A stretch of 64,000 bases of DNA from Pseudonocardia parietis (GCF_017876315.1 NZ_JAGINU010000001.1:2852001-2916000); one strand, 5' to 3'. Positions 43,253 through 52,281 are shown, counted from the stretch's first letter. The notes: generated by a model not told the origin, from the sequence alone. Program-made: numbers and translations.

Positions 43253-44182
43253 ATGCCACTGCACCCGCAGGTCGAGGCGTTGCTGAACCAGATGGCCGAG
43301 CAGGGGATGCCGTCCCCGGAGAGCATGACGGTGGCCCAGAACCGGGCCCTGATCGGTGAGCTCGCCGACCTGGCGGGCGAGCCCGAACAGGTCGACCGGG
43401 TCACCGACGCCACCGCCCCCGGACCGGACGGCGACATCCCGATCCGGGTCTACGCGCCGCAGGGCCAGGGTCCGCTCCCGGTGCTGGTCTACTACCACGG
43501 CGGCGGCTGGGTGATCGGCGACATCGACAGCCACGACGCCCTCTGCCGGACGCTGGCCAACCGGGCCGGGGTGATCGTGGCGTCGGTGGGCTACCGGCTG
43601 GCCCCGGAGCACCGGTTCCCGGCCGCGGTCGACGACGCCTACGCCGCGGCGGCCTGGGCCGCGGAGAAGATCGCCGACTTCGGTGGTGACGGGACCCGGC
43701 TGGCCGTGGGCGGGGACAGCGCCGGCGGCAACCTCGCCGCCGTCGTCGCCCAGCAGGCCCGGACCCGGGGCGGCCCGGCCATCCGGTTCCAGCTGCTGGT
43801 GTACCCGGCCGTCGACCGGCACGACGACAGCCCCTCGATGCGGGAGAACGCGCTCGGCCCGCTGCTGAGCAGGGGCTGGATGGAATGGTTCTACGGCTGG
43901 TACCAGGCGGACCCGGACGACGGCCTCGACCCGCGGATGTCCCCGGCGCAGAGCGACGACCTCTCCGGCCTGCCGCCGGCGATGGTGATCACCGCGGAGT
44001 TCGACCCGCTACGGGACCAGGGCGCCGCCTACGCCGGGCGGCTCACCGAGGCCGGCGTCACGACCGAGCACATCCCGTGCGACGGCATGATCCATGGCTT
44101 CTTCCAGATGGCCGGAGCGCTCGACCCGGCCAGGGAGACCCTGGACCGGGCCGCCGCCGCGGTGCGGGCCGCGCTGGCCTGA
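43253..44182 (+). CDS. Hormone-sensitive lipase family esterase
   Basis: A 309-residue esterase with the HSL oxyanion motif HGGGW (near residues 82-86), nucleophile elbow GDSAGG (154-159), acid in ITAEFDPLRDQG and His in DGMIHGFFQM. Family IV esterases hydrolyse short acyl esters or lactones. ATG 43253 lies one base after the preceding stop with AAGGAGAA upstream. Probably hydrolyses esters made by the upstream monooxygenases. Confidence 0.92.
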   Translation: MPLHPQVEALLNQMAEQGMPSPESMTVAQNRALIGELADLAGEPEQVDRVTDATAPGPDGDIPIRVYAPQGQGPLPVLVYYHGGGWVIGDIDSHDALCRTLANRAGVIVASVGYRLAPEHRFPAAVDDAYAAAAWAAEKIADFGGDGTRLAVGGDSAGGNLAAVVAQQARTRGGPAIRFQLLVYPAVDRHDDSPSMRENALGPLLSRGWMEWFYGWYQADPDDGLDPRMSPAQSDDLSGLPPAMVITAEFDPLRDQGAAYAGRLTEAGVTTEHIPCDGMIHGFFQMAGALDPARETLDRAAAAVRAALA

Positions 44183-44363
44183 GGCGCCGCTGATCGATCG
44201 ACCGGCGATATTTCCGCAGGCCAGGTGGCCCTTACCGGATGTCGAGTGCGTCACGGACCGGCGTGTTCCGGGCATACGGATCTCGACGCCGGCGTTGTTC
44301 CGTGTGAAGGCGGGTGATCCCCGCCGGCGCAGTTCCGGACCGAACCGAAGGAGCCGAGACATC

Positions 44364-44855
44364 ATGGCCACCCCGATCACCAGCCCGTTCGACCACGGCG
44401 CCACCGAGATCACCGGCCGCCTCCTGCAGGAGACCCTGGTCGACCTCGTGGATCTGTCCCTGGTCGCCAAGCAGGCGCACTGGAACCTGGTCGGCAAGCA
44501 GTTCCGTGACGTCCACCTGCACCTCGACGAGCTCGTCGACCTCGCCCGCGAGCACGCCGACAACACCGCCGAGCGCGCCGCCGCGATCGGTGTCTCCCCG
44601 GACGGCCGGTCCAGGACCGTCGGCCGCGACACCGGCCTGCCGGAGTACCCGCAGGGCTACGTGTCCGACGCCGAGACGGTCCTGACCGTGTCGCGCACCG
44701 TGGACACCGCCGTCGAGCGGCTCCGCCCGCGGATCGACCAGGTGGGCAAGGCCGACCCGCTCACCGAGGACCTGCTCATCGAGCTGGGCCGCGAGCTGGA
44801 GAAGGCCCGCTGGATGTGGCAGGCCCAGGCCGCCGGGTTCCGCAGCGAGTCCTGA
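44364..44855 (+). CDS. dps: Dps family DNA-protecting ferritin-like protein
   Basis: A 163-residue Dps protein forming a dodecameric iron-oxidising shell. The ferroxidase residues match: His39 in QAHWNLVG, then Asp66 and Glu70 (D-x3-E) at the expected 27-residue distance. AAGGAG precedes ATG 44364. The 181-base upstream region has no gene; control by an oxidative or stationary-phase factor is likely but no site was identified. A perfect terminator follows. Confidence 0.93.
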   Translation: MATPITSPFDHGATEITGRLLQETLVDLVDLSLVAKQAHWNLVGKQFRDVHLHLDELVDLAREHADNTAERAAAIGVSPDGRSRTVGRDTGLPEYPQGYVSDAETVLTVSRTVDTAVERLRPRIDQVGKADPLTEDLLIELGRELEKARWMWQAQAAGFRSES

Positions 44856-44901
44856 TCCGGCCCACCCGGCGGGCGTGACCACCACCGCGCCCGCCGCGCA
44901 G

Positions 44902-44933
44902 AAGCCCCGGACACCGCACGGTGTCCGGGGCTT
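44902..44933. terminator. Perfect 14-bp terminator after dps
   Basis: AAGCCCCGGACACC, loop GCAC, GGTGTCCGGGGCTT, followed by a T-containing tail (CGTCGTT). The A-tract/T-tract symmetry makes it usable in both directions, for dps and the convergent unknown gene. Confidence 0.85.
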
Positions 44934-44955
44934 CGTCGTTCGCCGGGGCGTCCGT

Positions 44956-45453
44956 TCACCGGGTGGGCGTGACCGTCGCCGCCGCGGCCACGCTGGCCCG
45001 CCAGATCGCCATCGCCGACCACAGGACGAACACCTGGACCGGCAGCTCCAGGGCGTTCGGGAGCTGCGCGGCGTACGACGGCCGCAGCGACCCCGTCCGC
45101 CACACCCGTCCGGCCTCGTTGACCGCGTCCGCGGTGGTGAGCAGTGCGAACCGGCGCCCGACGCCGGAGCCGGCGAGCCGGTAGGTCAGGTCGCCGGCCT
45201 CCACGTTCCAGTGCGGTTTCGACAGCGGGCCGTCCGGGTGGTCCACGGTGCGCAGGATGTGCGCCCGGATCTCGCCCTCGAGCGCGAACCGGGCGATGCC
45301 CTCGGAGCGCAGCGCGTACGGGTGCCCGTCGATCACCAGGTCGCGATGCTGCTGCCAGGTCCGCGCGGTCCAGCCGGTGACCGGGCGGCCGTCCTCGCTC
45401 ACCTCGTAGCGCACGGCGAACAGCCCGGCCCTGGCGGACGTGGCACGCAGCAT
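44956..45453 (-). CDS. Hypothetical protein, 165 residues
   Basis: A soluble-looking protein with repeated beta-strand character (RAGLFAVRYEVSEDGRPVTGWTARTWQQHRDLVIDGHPYALR; FALEGEIRAHILRTV; NVEAGDLTYRLAGSGVGRRFALLTTADAVNEAGRVW) and a hydrophobic C-terminal segment (LPVQVFVLWSAMAIWRASVAAAATV) that could be a tail anchor. No family recognised. ATG 45453 chosen; the upstream extension to 45516 is less protein-like. Convergent with dps. Confidence 0.6.
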   Translation of the reverse strand: MLRATSARAGLFAVRYEVSEDGRPVTGWTARTWQQHRDLVIDGHPYALRSEGIARFALEGEIRAHILRTVDHPDGPLSKPHWNVEAGDLTYRLAGSGVGRRFALLTTADAVNEAGRVWRTGSLRPSYAAQLPNALELPVQVFVLWSAMAIWRASVAAAATVTPTR

Positions 45454-45547
45454 GGGCCGAGCCTGCCAGCACCCGGCCCACTCCGGAATGCCGTGCCGTG
45501 TCGTGGTTGTTGGCAACGCTCAGTAGCTCATCCATCCGAGGAGCGCC

Positions 45548-46768
45548 GTGCTCGCCCGCTTCCGCCTGTCCCCGCCGGTGGCCTTCACCGTGGTCGCGGT
45601 GACGTTCGTCTGGTTCCTGGCCGCGTCGTCGGCACCCTCGCCGCTCTACGTCGTCTACCAGGAGCGGTTCGCGTTCACCGACTTCACGCTGACGACGGTC
45701 TTCGCGGTCTACGTCCTCGCGCTGATCGCGTCGCTGCTCGTGATCGGAGCGCTGTCCGACCACATCGGACGCCGCCCGGTGCTGCTCGGTGCCATCGGGC
45801 TCGAGATCGTGTCGGTGGTGCTGTTCCTGGTGGCCGACGGCGTCGGCTGGCTGCTCGCCGCCCGGATCGTGCAGGGGATCGCGACGGGTGCGGCGACGGC
45901 GACGCTGCCCGCGACACTCGTCGATCTCGCTCCGCGGCCGGGACGCGCCGGACTCGTCAACGGCACCGCCCCGCTCACCGGCCTCGGACTCGGGGGACTC
46001 GCCTGCGGCGCGCTGGTCGAGTTCGCGCCCGCACCGACCCGGCTGGTCTGGGTCCTGCTGGTCGGCGGCCTGCTGGTCGCCGCGCTGCTGGTCGCGTTGA
46101 TCCCCGAGACGATCGAGCGTCGGCCGGGCGCGCTGGCGTCGCTGCGCCCCCGGGTCGGCGTGCCGTCGCGACTGCGCAGCGGGTTCGCCGGGGTCGTGCC
46201 GACGCTGGTGGCGAGCTGGTCGCTGAGCGGGCTGTACCTGTCGCTGGGGCCGTCGGTCGTGACCCAGGTGTTCGGCGTGCGGAACCACCTGGTCAGCGGC
46301 CTCGTCGTGGCGACGCTGTGCCTGACCGGGGCACTGACGGGGTTCCTGCTCCGCGCCCGCCCGCCGGTCCGGGTGCTCGCCCCGTCCGCGGCGGTGCTCG
46401 CGCTGGGCACCCTGGTCACCCTCGTCGGGGTGCTGAGCGGGTCGCTCGTGGTGTCGACGGTCGGCACCTTGGTCGCCGGTGTCGGCTTCGGAGCGGCGGC
46501 GTTCGCGACCTTCGGGACGCTGTCGACGCTGGCTGAGCCGCACGAGCGCGGCGAGCTGTTCGCGGCGACCTACACGCTGTCGTACCTGGCGTTCAGCGTG
46601 CCCGCGATGATCGCCGGGGTGGCGGCGACCGTCGGTGGCCTGCGGCCGACCGCGCTCGTCTACGGCGGTGTCATCGTCGTGGTGGGCATCGTCGCCACGG
46701 TGCTCGGACGACGGGTGGCGGCGCCGGCGGGTCCGGAGCGAGTGCCGGCGACGAGCCGCGTCCCGTGA
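45548..46768 (+). CDS. MFS transporter (12-helix)
   Basis: A 406-residue membrane transporter with motif A as GALSDHIGRRPVLLGAIGLE after helix 2, a second-half SWSLSGLYLSLGPSV, and AFATFGTLSTLAEPHERGELFAATYTLSYLAFSVPAMIAG. Twelve helices can be drawn. GTG 45548 follows GAGGAG. Drug:proton antiport is the default expectation for the group; substrate unknown. Convergent with the CYTH gene. Confidence 0.87.
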   Translation: MLARFRLSPPVAFTVVAVTFVWFLAASSAPSPLYVVYQERFAFTDFTLTTVFAVYVLALIASLLVIGALSDHIGRRPVLLGAIGLEIVSVVLFLVADGVGWLLAARIVQGIATGAATATLPATLVDLAPRPGRAGLVNGTAPLTGLGLGGLACGALVEFAPAPTRLVWVLLVGGLLVAALLVALIPETIERRPGALASLRPRVGVPSRLRSGFAGVVPTLVASWSLSGLYLSLGPSVVTQVFGVRNHLVSGLVVATLCLTGALTGFLLRARPPVRVLAPSAAVLALGTLVTLVGVLSGSLVVSTVGTLVAGVGFGAAAFATFGTLSTLAEPHERGELFAATYTLSYLAFSVPAMIAGVAATVGGLRPTALVYGGVIVVVGIVATVLGRRVAAPAGPERVPATSRVP

Positions 46769-46850
46769 TCGCTCGGACGGCTGCTCGCCGCTGACCCGGC
46801 CGTGCCGTCCGCCGTCCGCCGTCTGGCGTTTGGCGTCTGCCCGACGTGCG

Positions 46851-47399
46851 TTACGGGTCGCCGGCATCTCCTGCCCGCATTTCGTTCCGGGCGAGCAACA
46901 GGTCGCTGTAGGAGTGCGTGACCAACAGGCTCGGCTCGATGCCGAGATCGTTCAGCCACTGCCGGCACCGGTCGTGGAGCTCGGCCCTGGAGTGGGAGCC
47001 GTCCCGGTCGATCGCCTCGATCTCGACGAAGGTCCCGAGACCGGCGACGTCGTCGAGGTGCAGCTTGACGTTGCCGGCCCAGAAGATGTCGCGCTGCTTG
47101 TCGACGACGACGCGGACATCGAGCGCGGCGGAGAGCGCTGCTCGCAGGGACGGTGCGTCGCTCGGGGAGTGCAGCAGGACCTGTGACTCCTTGGGGCCGG
47201 CGTGGTCGTCGCGACGGTAGTGGATCAGGTTCGTCTCGATGCCGCCCTGCCGGAGCTTCAGGCGGCCGTGGGGGACGGCGAAGTAGGTGTCGACCTGGTG
47301 GTCGCGACCCTGGTGGGTGGCCCCGAGCTCGAGCATCCGGGCGGACGTCGCTCCGGGCTCGGGGCAGTGCGCTTTGATCTCGACGATTGCGACCTGCAT
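46851..47399 (-). CDS. CYTH domain (class IV adenylate cyclase/ThTPase-like) protein
   Basis: A 182-residue triphosphate tunnel protein. The N-terminal EIK (VAIVEIKAHC) replaces the canonical E-x-E-x-K; downstream strands KLRQGGIETNLIHYRRDD, VVVDKQRDIFWAGNVKLHLDDVAGLGTFVEIEA supply the basic and acidic tunnel residues. CYTH enzymes hydrolyse or cyclise triphosphates (ATP, thiamine triphosphate, polyphosphate). Closest in layout to CyaB-like proteins. ATG 47399. No operon partner; convergent with the MFS gene. Activity unassigned. Confidence 0.8.
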   Translation of the reverse strand: MQVAIVEIKAHCPEPGATSARMLELGATHQGRDHQVDTYFAVPHGRLKLRQGGIETNLIHYRRDDHAGPKESQVLLHSPSDAPSLRAALSAALDVRVVVDKQRDIFWAGNVKLHLDDVAGLGTFVEIEAIDRDGSHSRAELHDRCRQWLNDLGIEPSLLVTHSYSDLLLARNEMRAGDAGDP

Positions 47400-47606
47400 G
47401 TGCGACAGCCAACCGGATCCCGGGTCCGATTCCCAGGCTGTGACTCGACGTCGGCACCGGAGCCCGGCTCCACCCGTCGTCGACGCCCGGAAGCGCCTGT
47501 TCGGGCACGGCGGTCCGGTACGCGCCGTTGGGTCGATTTGATATGCCGATCGGACTAGTCTCACCCGCGACGGGTCGAGTCGGCGCAGGGAAGCGAGGTC
47601 GGAAGC

Positions 47607-49319
47607 GTGAGCTCAGTGGTCCTGACGCTGGTCGGCATAGTGATCATCATCGCCGGCTATCTCATCTACTCGAAGTACCTGGCGAACCGGGTCTACAAGC
47701 TGAGCCCGTCGTACACGACGCCGTCGCACGAGTTCAACGACGGCGTCGACTACGTGCCGACCAACAAGTTCGTCCTCTGGGGACACCACTTCACCTCGGT
47801 GGCCGGCGCGGCCCCGATCGTCGGTCCGGCGGTCGCGGTGATCTGGGGCTGGCTGCCGGCGTTCCTGTGGGTGACGCTGGGCACCGTCTTCTTCGCCGGC
47901 ATGCACGACATGGGTGCGCTCTGGGCGTCCGTGCGGAACAAGGGCCAGTCCATCGGCTCGCTGTCCGGGCGCTACATCGGCAGCCGGGGCCGGAACCTGT
48001 TCCTCATCGTCATCTTCCTTCTGCTGCTGATGGTCAACGCGGTCTTCGCCGTCGTCATCGCCGAGCTGCTGATCGCCCAGCCCACGGCGGTGATCCCGGT
48101 CTGGGGCGCCATCGTGGTCGCGGTGCTGATCGGTCAGGCGATCTACCGGCTGAAGTGGAACCTGCCGCTGGTGTCGATCGTGGGCGTGGTCGCGCTCTAC
48201 GCGCTGATCCTGGTGGGGGACCGCTTCCCGATCGAGCTGCCGGACACCATCCTGGGCCTGTCCGCCGGTGCGTTCTGGATCATCGTCCTGTTCCTCTACG
48301 CCGGCGTCGCCTCGACCCTGCCGGTCTGGATGCTGCTCCAGCCGCGGGACTACATCAACGGGCTCCAGCTGTTCATCGGCCTGGGCATCCTGTACGCCGC
48401 GATCCTGATCTCCTCGCCGACGATCGTGGCGCCCGCCGTGAACGAGAACCCGCCTCCGGGCACCCCCGGCCTCGTGCCGCTGCTGTTCGTCACCATCGCC
48501 TGCGGGGCGATCTCCGGATTCCACGGCATGGTCTCGTCCGGCACGTCCTCGAAGCAGCTGGACAAGGAGACCGACGCGCGTTTCGTCGGGTACTTCGGCG
48601 CCGTCGGCGAAGGCCTCCTGGCGTTGGGCACGATCATCGTCGTCACCGCAGGCTTCGAGACCCTCGCGAGCTGGGAGGAGACCTACTCGGCCTTCAACGA
48701 GGGCGGCGTCGTCACGTTCGTGACCTCGGGCGGATCGATCCTCAATGAGGGCCTCGGCATCCCGGTGTCGCTGTCCGCCACCATCCTCGCAACCATGGCG
48801 GTGCTGTTCGCCGCGACCACGATGGACACCGGGGTGCGGTTGCAGCGCTACATCGTCGAGGAGATCGGCGGTCTGATGGGGCTGCGGTTCAGCACCTTCG
48901 TGGCCACCGTCATCGTCATCGTGTTCGGCCTGGGGCTGTCCTTCGGCGCGGACGTGACGGGCTCCGGCGAGGGCGGCATGGTGATCTGGCCGCTGTTCGG
49001 CACCACCAACCAGCTGCTGGCGGCGCTGACGTTGGCGATCATGACCGTGATGCTGGTCCGGAAGCGCCGTCCGTACCTGCCGGTGCTGCTGCCGCTGCTG
49101 TTCGTGCTGGTGATGACGGTCTACGCGCTGCTGGTGCAGATCGTGGAGTTCTACAACGAGGGCAACTGGCTGCTCCTGGGCATGGACATCGTCATCCTCG
49201 TCGCGGCGGTGTGGGTCGTCGTCGAGTCGGCGACGGCGATCGGGCGTGCTCGCAAGGAGGAGCCGGAGCCCGAGGACGAGGTGGCCGAGGCGGGTACCCG
49301 GGATGAGTCCGGCCGGTAG
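47607..49319 (+). CDS. cstA: CstA/BtsT family pyruvate or peptide transporter
   Basis: A 570-residue membrane protein with about 15 helices. The family hallmark GHHFTSVAGAAPIVGPAVAVIWGWLPAFLWVTLGTVFFAGMHDMGALWASVRNKGQSI is intact, as are FHGMVSSGTSSKQL and the late ATTMDTGVRLQRYIVEE segment. CstA-type proteins import pyruvate or peptides during carbon limitation. GTG 47607. It overlaps the CC-terminal small gene by 17 bases, forming a three-gene unit with an ArsA/Get3 ATPase. The 207 bases upstream contain no gene. Confidence 0.93.
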   Translation: MSSVVLTLVGIVIIIAGYLIYSKYLANRVYKLSPSYTTPSHEFNDGVDYVPTNKFVLWGHHFTSVAGAAPIVGPAVAVIWGWLPAFLWVTLGTVFFAGMHDMGALWASVRNKGQSIGSLSGRYIGSRGRNLFLIVIFLLLLMVNAVFAVVIAELLIAQPTAVIPVWGAIVVAVLIGQAIYRLKWNLPLVSIVGVVALYALILVGDRFPIELPDTILGLSAGAFWIIVLFLYAGVASTLPVWMLLQPRDYINGLQLFIGLGILYAAILISSPTIVAPAVNENPPPGTPGLVPLLFVTIACGAISGFHGMVSSGTSSKQLDKETDARFVGYFGAVGEGLLALGTIIVVTAGFETLASWEETYSAFNEGGVVTFVTSGGSILNEGLGIPVSLSATILATMAVLFAATTMDTGVRLQRYIVEEIGGLMGLRFSTFVATVIVIVFGLGLSFGADVTGSGEGGMVIWPLFGTTNQLLAALTLAIMTVMLVRKRRPYLPVLLPLLFVLVMTVYALLVQIVEFYNEGNWLLLGMDIVILVAAVWVVVESATAIGRARKEEPEPEDEVAEAGTRDESGR

Positions 49320-49581
49320 GCGGTTCGTGGCGTTCTGCCGCCGCGTCGCCGGCGGCCTCGAGGAGTTCTATGCCGCGCCGTACCGGCGGTCCTTCGCCCG
49401 GGCCAAACGCGACGAGGACGACCTGTTCATGATGATGGTGCTCTCGGAGGCCCTCGGACTGCCGAACCCGGCCGGCTACTACACGATGGAACTGCTTCCC
49501 GTGGTGTACGAGAACTTCCACGAATGGCACCGTCGGATGGGTATGGAACGCTCACCGCTGAACGAGATCTCATGCTGCTAG
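49303..49581 (+). CDS. CC-terminal small protein (cory-CC-star type)
   Basis: A 92-residue basic protein ending in Cys-Cys immediately before the stop (NEISCC). I recognise it as the cory-CC-star type reported beside CstA in Corynebacteriales and relatives. Middle segments [59 protein letters not shown] are helical. It overlaps cstA by 17 bases and the ATPase by 10. In E. coli, from memory, the small YbdD/YjiX proteins next to cstA/btsT also end in a cysteine pair, so it may be the counterpart. Function unknown. Confidence 0.85.
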   Translation: MSPAGRRFVAFCRRVAGGLEEFYAAPYRRSFARAKRDEDDLFMMMVLSEALGLPNPAGYYTMELLPVVYENFHEWHRRMGMERSPLNEISCC

Positions 49582-50555
49582 ACCTCGCCGGTCGCCGCCG
49601 CGTGCTGTTCTTCGGCGGCAAGGGCGGGGTGGGGAAGACGTCCGTCGCGTCCGCCGTCGGGCTCGCCGCGGCGCGGTCCGGGCGGAAGGTCCTCCTCGTC
49701 TCCACGGACCCGGCCCACAACCTGGGTCACCTGTGGCAGCAGACCATCGGCCCGGAGGTCGTCGCGCTGGCCGACGACCTCGACGGCGTCGAGATCGACC
49801 CGGACGCGACGACGGACGAGCACCTCTCGGCGGTGCGGGAGACCCTGTACTCGGTGATGCCGGAACACCTGCGAGGAGAGGTGGACCGGTACCTGAAACT
49901 GTCCCGGCAGTCGCCGGGTACACACGAGGCCGCCACCCTGGAGCGCATCGCCGGTGTGTTGCAGATGGGGCTGCTGACGTACGACCTGATCGTGTTCGAC
50001 ACGGCGCCCTCCGGTCACACGTCGCGGTTGATGGCCCTACCGGAGATCATGGCCTCGTGGATGGAGGGGCTGCTGCGGAACCGGCAGAAGTCGGAGAAGT
50101 TCGGTGCCGCCGTCCGTGGTCTGACCCGCGACACGAATCGGAGCCGGCTCGTCGACGACACCCCGCACGACCCGCTGGTCGAACGCGACCTGCGGATCCG
50201 GCGAACATTGATCGGGCGCCGCGAGAAGTTCGAGAGGCTCCGGGACACCCTCGGGGACGGGGAGCTGACCTCGTTCGTCATCGTGCTGGCGGCCGAACGC
50301 CTGCCGGTGCTGGAGAGTCTCGAGCTCCACGAGCACCTTCGCGCGGCGGGTGTGCATGTCGGGGAGCTGGTGGTCAACCGCCGTTCCCCGTCGGATGCGG
50401 GCGAGTTCCTGGCGCAGCGCCGCGAACTCGAGGACCAGTTCCTGGAGATGCTCACCGGGAAGCTCCCCGGCATCCCCGTCACCGAACTGCCGTTGCTCCC
50501 CGGTGAGCTCGTCGGTGCGGAAGCGGTCGGCCGGTTCGCCGACATGCTCGACTGA
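49572..50555 (+). CDS. ArsA/Get3 family ATPase
   Basis: A 327-residue deviant-Walker ATPase. The P-loop is [10 protein letters not shown] (15-24), switch I is [12 protein letters not shown], and switch II is [18 protein letters not shown]; the nucleotide-closing region is VVNRRSP. Arsenite-binding cysteines of ArsA are not obvious, and no ars genes are nearby, so a Get3-like chaperone or an assembly factor for the adjacent CstA system is more likely than arsenite export. ATG 49572 lies inside the end of the CC-terminal gene. Confidence 0.85.
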   Translation: MLLDLAGRRRVLFFGGKGGVGKTSVASAVGLAAARSGRKVLLVSTDPAHNLGHLWQQTIGPEVVALADDLDGVEIDPDATTDEHLSAVRETLYSVMPEHLRGEVDRYLKLSRQSPGTHEAATLERIAGVLQMGLLTYDLIVFDTAPSGHTSRLMALPEIMASWMEGLLRNRQKSEKFGAAVRGLTRDTNRSRLVDDTPHDPLVERDLRIRRTLIGRREKFERLRDTLGDGELTSFVIVLAAERLPVLESLELHEHLRAAGVHVGELVVNRRSPSDAGEFLAQRRELEDQFLEMLTGKLPGIPVTELPLLPGELVGAEAVGRFADMLD

Positions 50556-50601
50556 CACTCGTTGCTGCGTTCGGCGGTGCGGGGGAGCAGACTCGCGATC
50601 C

Positions 50602-51036
50602 ATGAGCGCTGATCTCGACGCCGTCCGGCGGATCGTGGCCGAGGACAACGGACTGTGCACCGTCGCCGTCGTACGGTCCGACGGACGGCCGCACACCTCG
50701 CTGGTGAACGCCGGCGTCCTCGACCACCCGGTGACCGGCTCGCCCGTTGCCGCCTACGTCACCTACGGACCCGTGAAACTGAGGGCATTGCGCGAGCGCC
50801 CCGCGACGTCCCTGCACTGGCGCTCCGGATGGCGCTGGGTCGCCGTCGAGGGCTCGTCGGAGATCATCGGGCCGGACGATCCGGCCCCCGGCGTAGACGT
50901 CCGTGCGCTGCTGCGGGACGTCTTCGCCGCCTGCGGCGGCACGCACGACGACTGGGACGCCTACGACCGAGTCATGGCCGAGCAGCGGCGGGCTGCGGTG
51001 CTGGTGGCGCCGGTGCGGGTGGTGGGGAACTACTGA
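50602..51036 (+). CDS. PPOX-class (F420/flavin-dependent) oxidoreductase
   Basis: A 144-residue split-barrel protein: LCTVAVVRSDGRPHTSLVNAGVLDHPVTGSPVAAYVTYGPVKLRALRERPATSLHWRSGWRWVAVEGSSEII. The G-P-V-K-L-R-A-L pattern is typical of actinobacterial F420- or flavin-binding pyridoxamine-oxidase-like enzymes. Cofactor and substrate cannot be decided. ATG 50602. Its last 7 bases overlap the convergent lipoprotein gene. Confidence 0.82.
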   Translation: MSADLDAVRRIVAEDNGLCTVAVVRSDGRPHTSLVNAGVLDHPVTGSPVAAYVTYGPVKLRALRERPATSLHWRSGWRWVAVEGSSEIIGPDDPAPGVDVRALLRDVFAACGGTHDDWDAYDRVMAEQRRAAVLVAPVRVVGNY

Positions 51037-51572
51037 TCCTGCTGGGCACGGAGGTTGGCCAGCATCGTCGCCGCGACGTCGTGCAGCTGAGTGCAGACGT
51101 CTTCGGTCGTGAGCCGGCCGGCATCGGGCCGGGACGGATTGACCTGGAGCTGCGCGCGGAGGGAGGCGTCGTCGGCGACGTCCAGCACCACCTGGCAGAA
51201 CGGTAGGCCGGTGCCCGGTGCGGGCGGAGTGCTCTCGACGGCGCCGAACCCGGCGACCGTGATGACGGACGTCTGCCCGCCGGCAATAGCGCTGGCGGCG
51301 TGCTGCTCGAAGGTCTGCAGGTTATAGCCCAGCCCGTCGTTGCCGGACCAGGTACAGCCGCGAGACGTTCCGCCGTGTGAGGTTCCCGGCCGACCTGTTC
51401 GCAGGTCCAGCACATTTCGCTGTCCGGCCGACACGGCGGAGCACGGTGCCACCTGCGCGACATCGAGCGCGAAGGGCCTGGGTGGGAAGGGGTCCGAGTT
51501 CGGCGGCGACCCGCACCCGGCAGCAAATATTGCAAGGACGACTGCGGCTGGGCGGATGCCTCGGCGAGTCAT
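51030..51572 (-). CDS. DUF3558-type lipoprotein, module copy A
   Basis: A 180-residue lipoprotein: basic n-region, hydrophobic core and lipobox FAAGC with Cys20. The mature domain matches the DUF3558 pattern (LDVAQVAPCSAVSAGQRNVLDLRTGR, GGTSRGCTWSGNDGLGYNLQTFE, GLPFCQVVLDVADDASLRAQLQV, DVCTQLHDVAATMLANLRAQ) with five cysteines outside the lipid site, probably disulfide-bonded. It would sit on the outer face of the membrane. ATG 51572 overlaps the stop of the helical type VII-like gene. A paralogue with the same partner lies at 54845-55396. Confidence 0.88.
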   Translation of the reverse strand: MTRRGIRPAAVVLAIFAAGCGSPPNSDPFPPRPFALDVAQVAPCSAVSAGQRNVLDLRTGRPGTSHGGTSRGCTWSGNDGLGYNLQTFEQHAASAIAGGQTSVITVAGFGAVESTPPAPGTGLPFCQVVLDVADDASLRAQLQVNPSRPDAGRLTTEDVCTQLHDVAATMLANLRAQQDQ

Positions 51573-51916
51573 GCCCGTGCCAGACGAACGAAAGCGTTCT
51601 CGAGGTCGGCGTCGGTATACCCGTAGGATCGAGCCACCGAATGCAGTGCGTCCGCCGCAGCCCGGACTTCGGCGTGGTGCGCCCAGTGCACCGAGGCGAT
51701 GCGGTCGATCTTGGCCTGGAACAGATGTTGCGCGTCACCCGAGACCGGGTCGCCGCCACACGGATTGAACTGGAGATCCCGGCTCGCGGTGGTCAGGACG
51801 TCTTCCAGCTCGTCGGCCTGTCTCCGAAGCAACGCGGCTACCTGCAGCACGTTGTCGAGGTTCACCTGGGCGACCAGGTCGTTGATCGAGTGTTGCTGCT
51901 CCGGGCTCAGCGGCAC
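51569..51916 (-). CDS. Type VII secretion substrate-like helical protein, copy A
   Basis: A 115-residue, mostly helical protein. Helix 1 (EQQHSINDLVAQVNLDNVLQVAALLRRQADELEDVLTTASRDLQ), a turn PCGGDPVS (52-59) where WXG would sit, helix 2 (DAQHLFQAKIDRIASVHWAHHAEVRAAADALHSVARS), then YGYTD (98-102), which fits the type VII general export motif YxxxD/E. I infer it is an ESX/EspC-like secreted protein. GTG 51916 appears leaderless: TAATCT lies six bases upstream. Stop overlaps the lipoprotein start. Confidence 0.75.
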   Translation of the reverse strand: MPLSPEQQHSINDLVAQVNLDNVLQVAALLRRQADELEDVLTTASRDLQFNPCGGDPVSGDAQHLFQAKIDRIASVHWAHHAEVRAAADALHSVARSYGYTDADLENAFVRLARA

Positions 51917-52245
51917 GGATCGAGATTAGATCACCGTGCGCCGGTGCAGGAGCGTCTCCCCACAATCCGATGATCCGCTGACGCAGCGGGTACCACGCCG
52001 TTGACGCAGGTCGGCATGGCGCGTGCCGGCAACGCCATGATGACCGTGCGTTAGTGGTGCTCGGACGGACCCGGCGCCGGTGGCGTGTAAGGAATCGTCC
52101 TGTACGACTGCGCGGTTCTTGTCCCGCAACCCGTCCATCCGCGGTTCGCGGCGGAATGCCCGGTCGAGAGGTAGAGCGTCCGGGGGCAACTCGTGCAGCA
52201 CGTCGCGACGACGTGCTTCGCGGATTTGCGATTGCAAACGGAAAG
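51917..52245. other. Intergenic region between copy A operon and the HNH gene
   Basis: About 330 bases without a convincing gene. The minus-strand promoter of the copy A operon lies at its left end (TAATCT at 51928-51923). A 108-codon minus-strand frame (51926-52252) has no recognisable domain and overlaps the HNH promoter, so it is not called. Composition is less GC-rich near the right end. It could be debris from the event that placed the HNH gene here. Confidence 0.5.
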
Positions 52246-52281
52246 GTGACATCGAACACCTGTTCGGCTAGAATGAGATAC
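52246..52281 (+). promoter_or_regulatory. SOS promoter of the HNH gene
   Basis: GTGACA (52246-52251), 17 bases, TAGAAT (52269-52274), then seven bases to GTG 52282. The spacer contains CGAAC-ACCT-GTTCG (52253-52266), a perfect actinobacterial LexA core. LexA bound there would block polymerase directly. 13E12-family genes of mycobacteria are known LexA targets. Confidence 0.85.

Noticed and set aside
49572..50555. Arsenite efflux ATPase
   Set aside because: The ATPase core is present but no arsenite-binding cysteine cluster, arsB, arsC or arsR is seen. The cstA context is more informative.
51926..52252. 108-codon minus-strand frame upstream of the HNH gene
   Set aside because: It overlaps both promoters, has no recognisable domain and its composition looks random. 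Retained only as an intergenic note.
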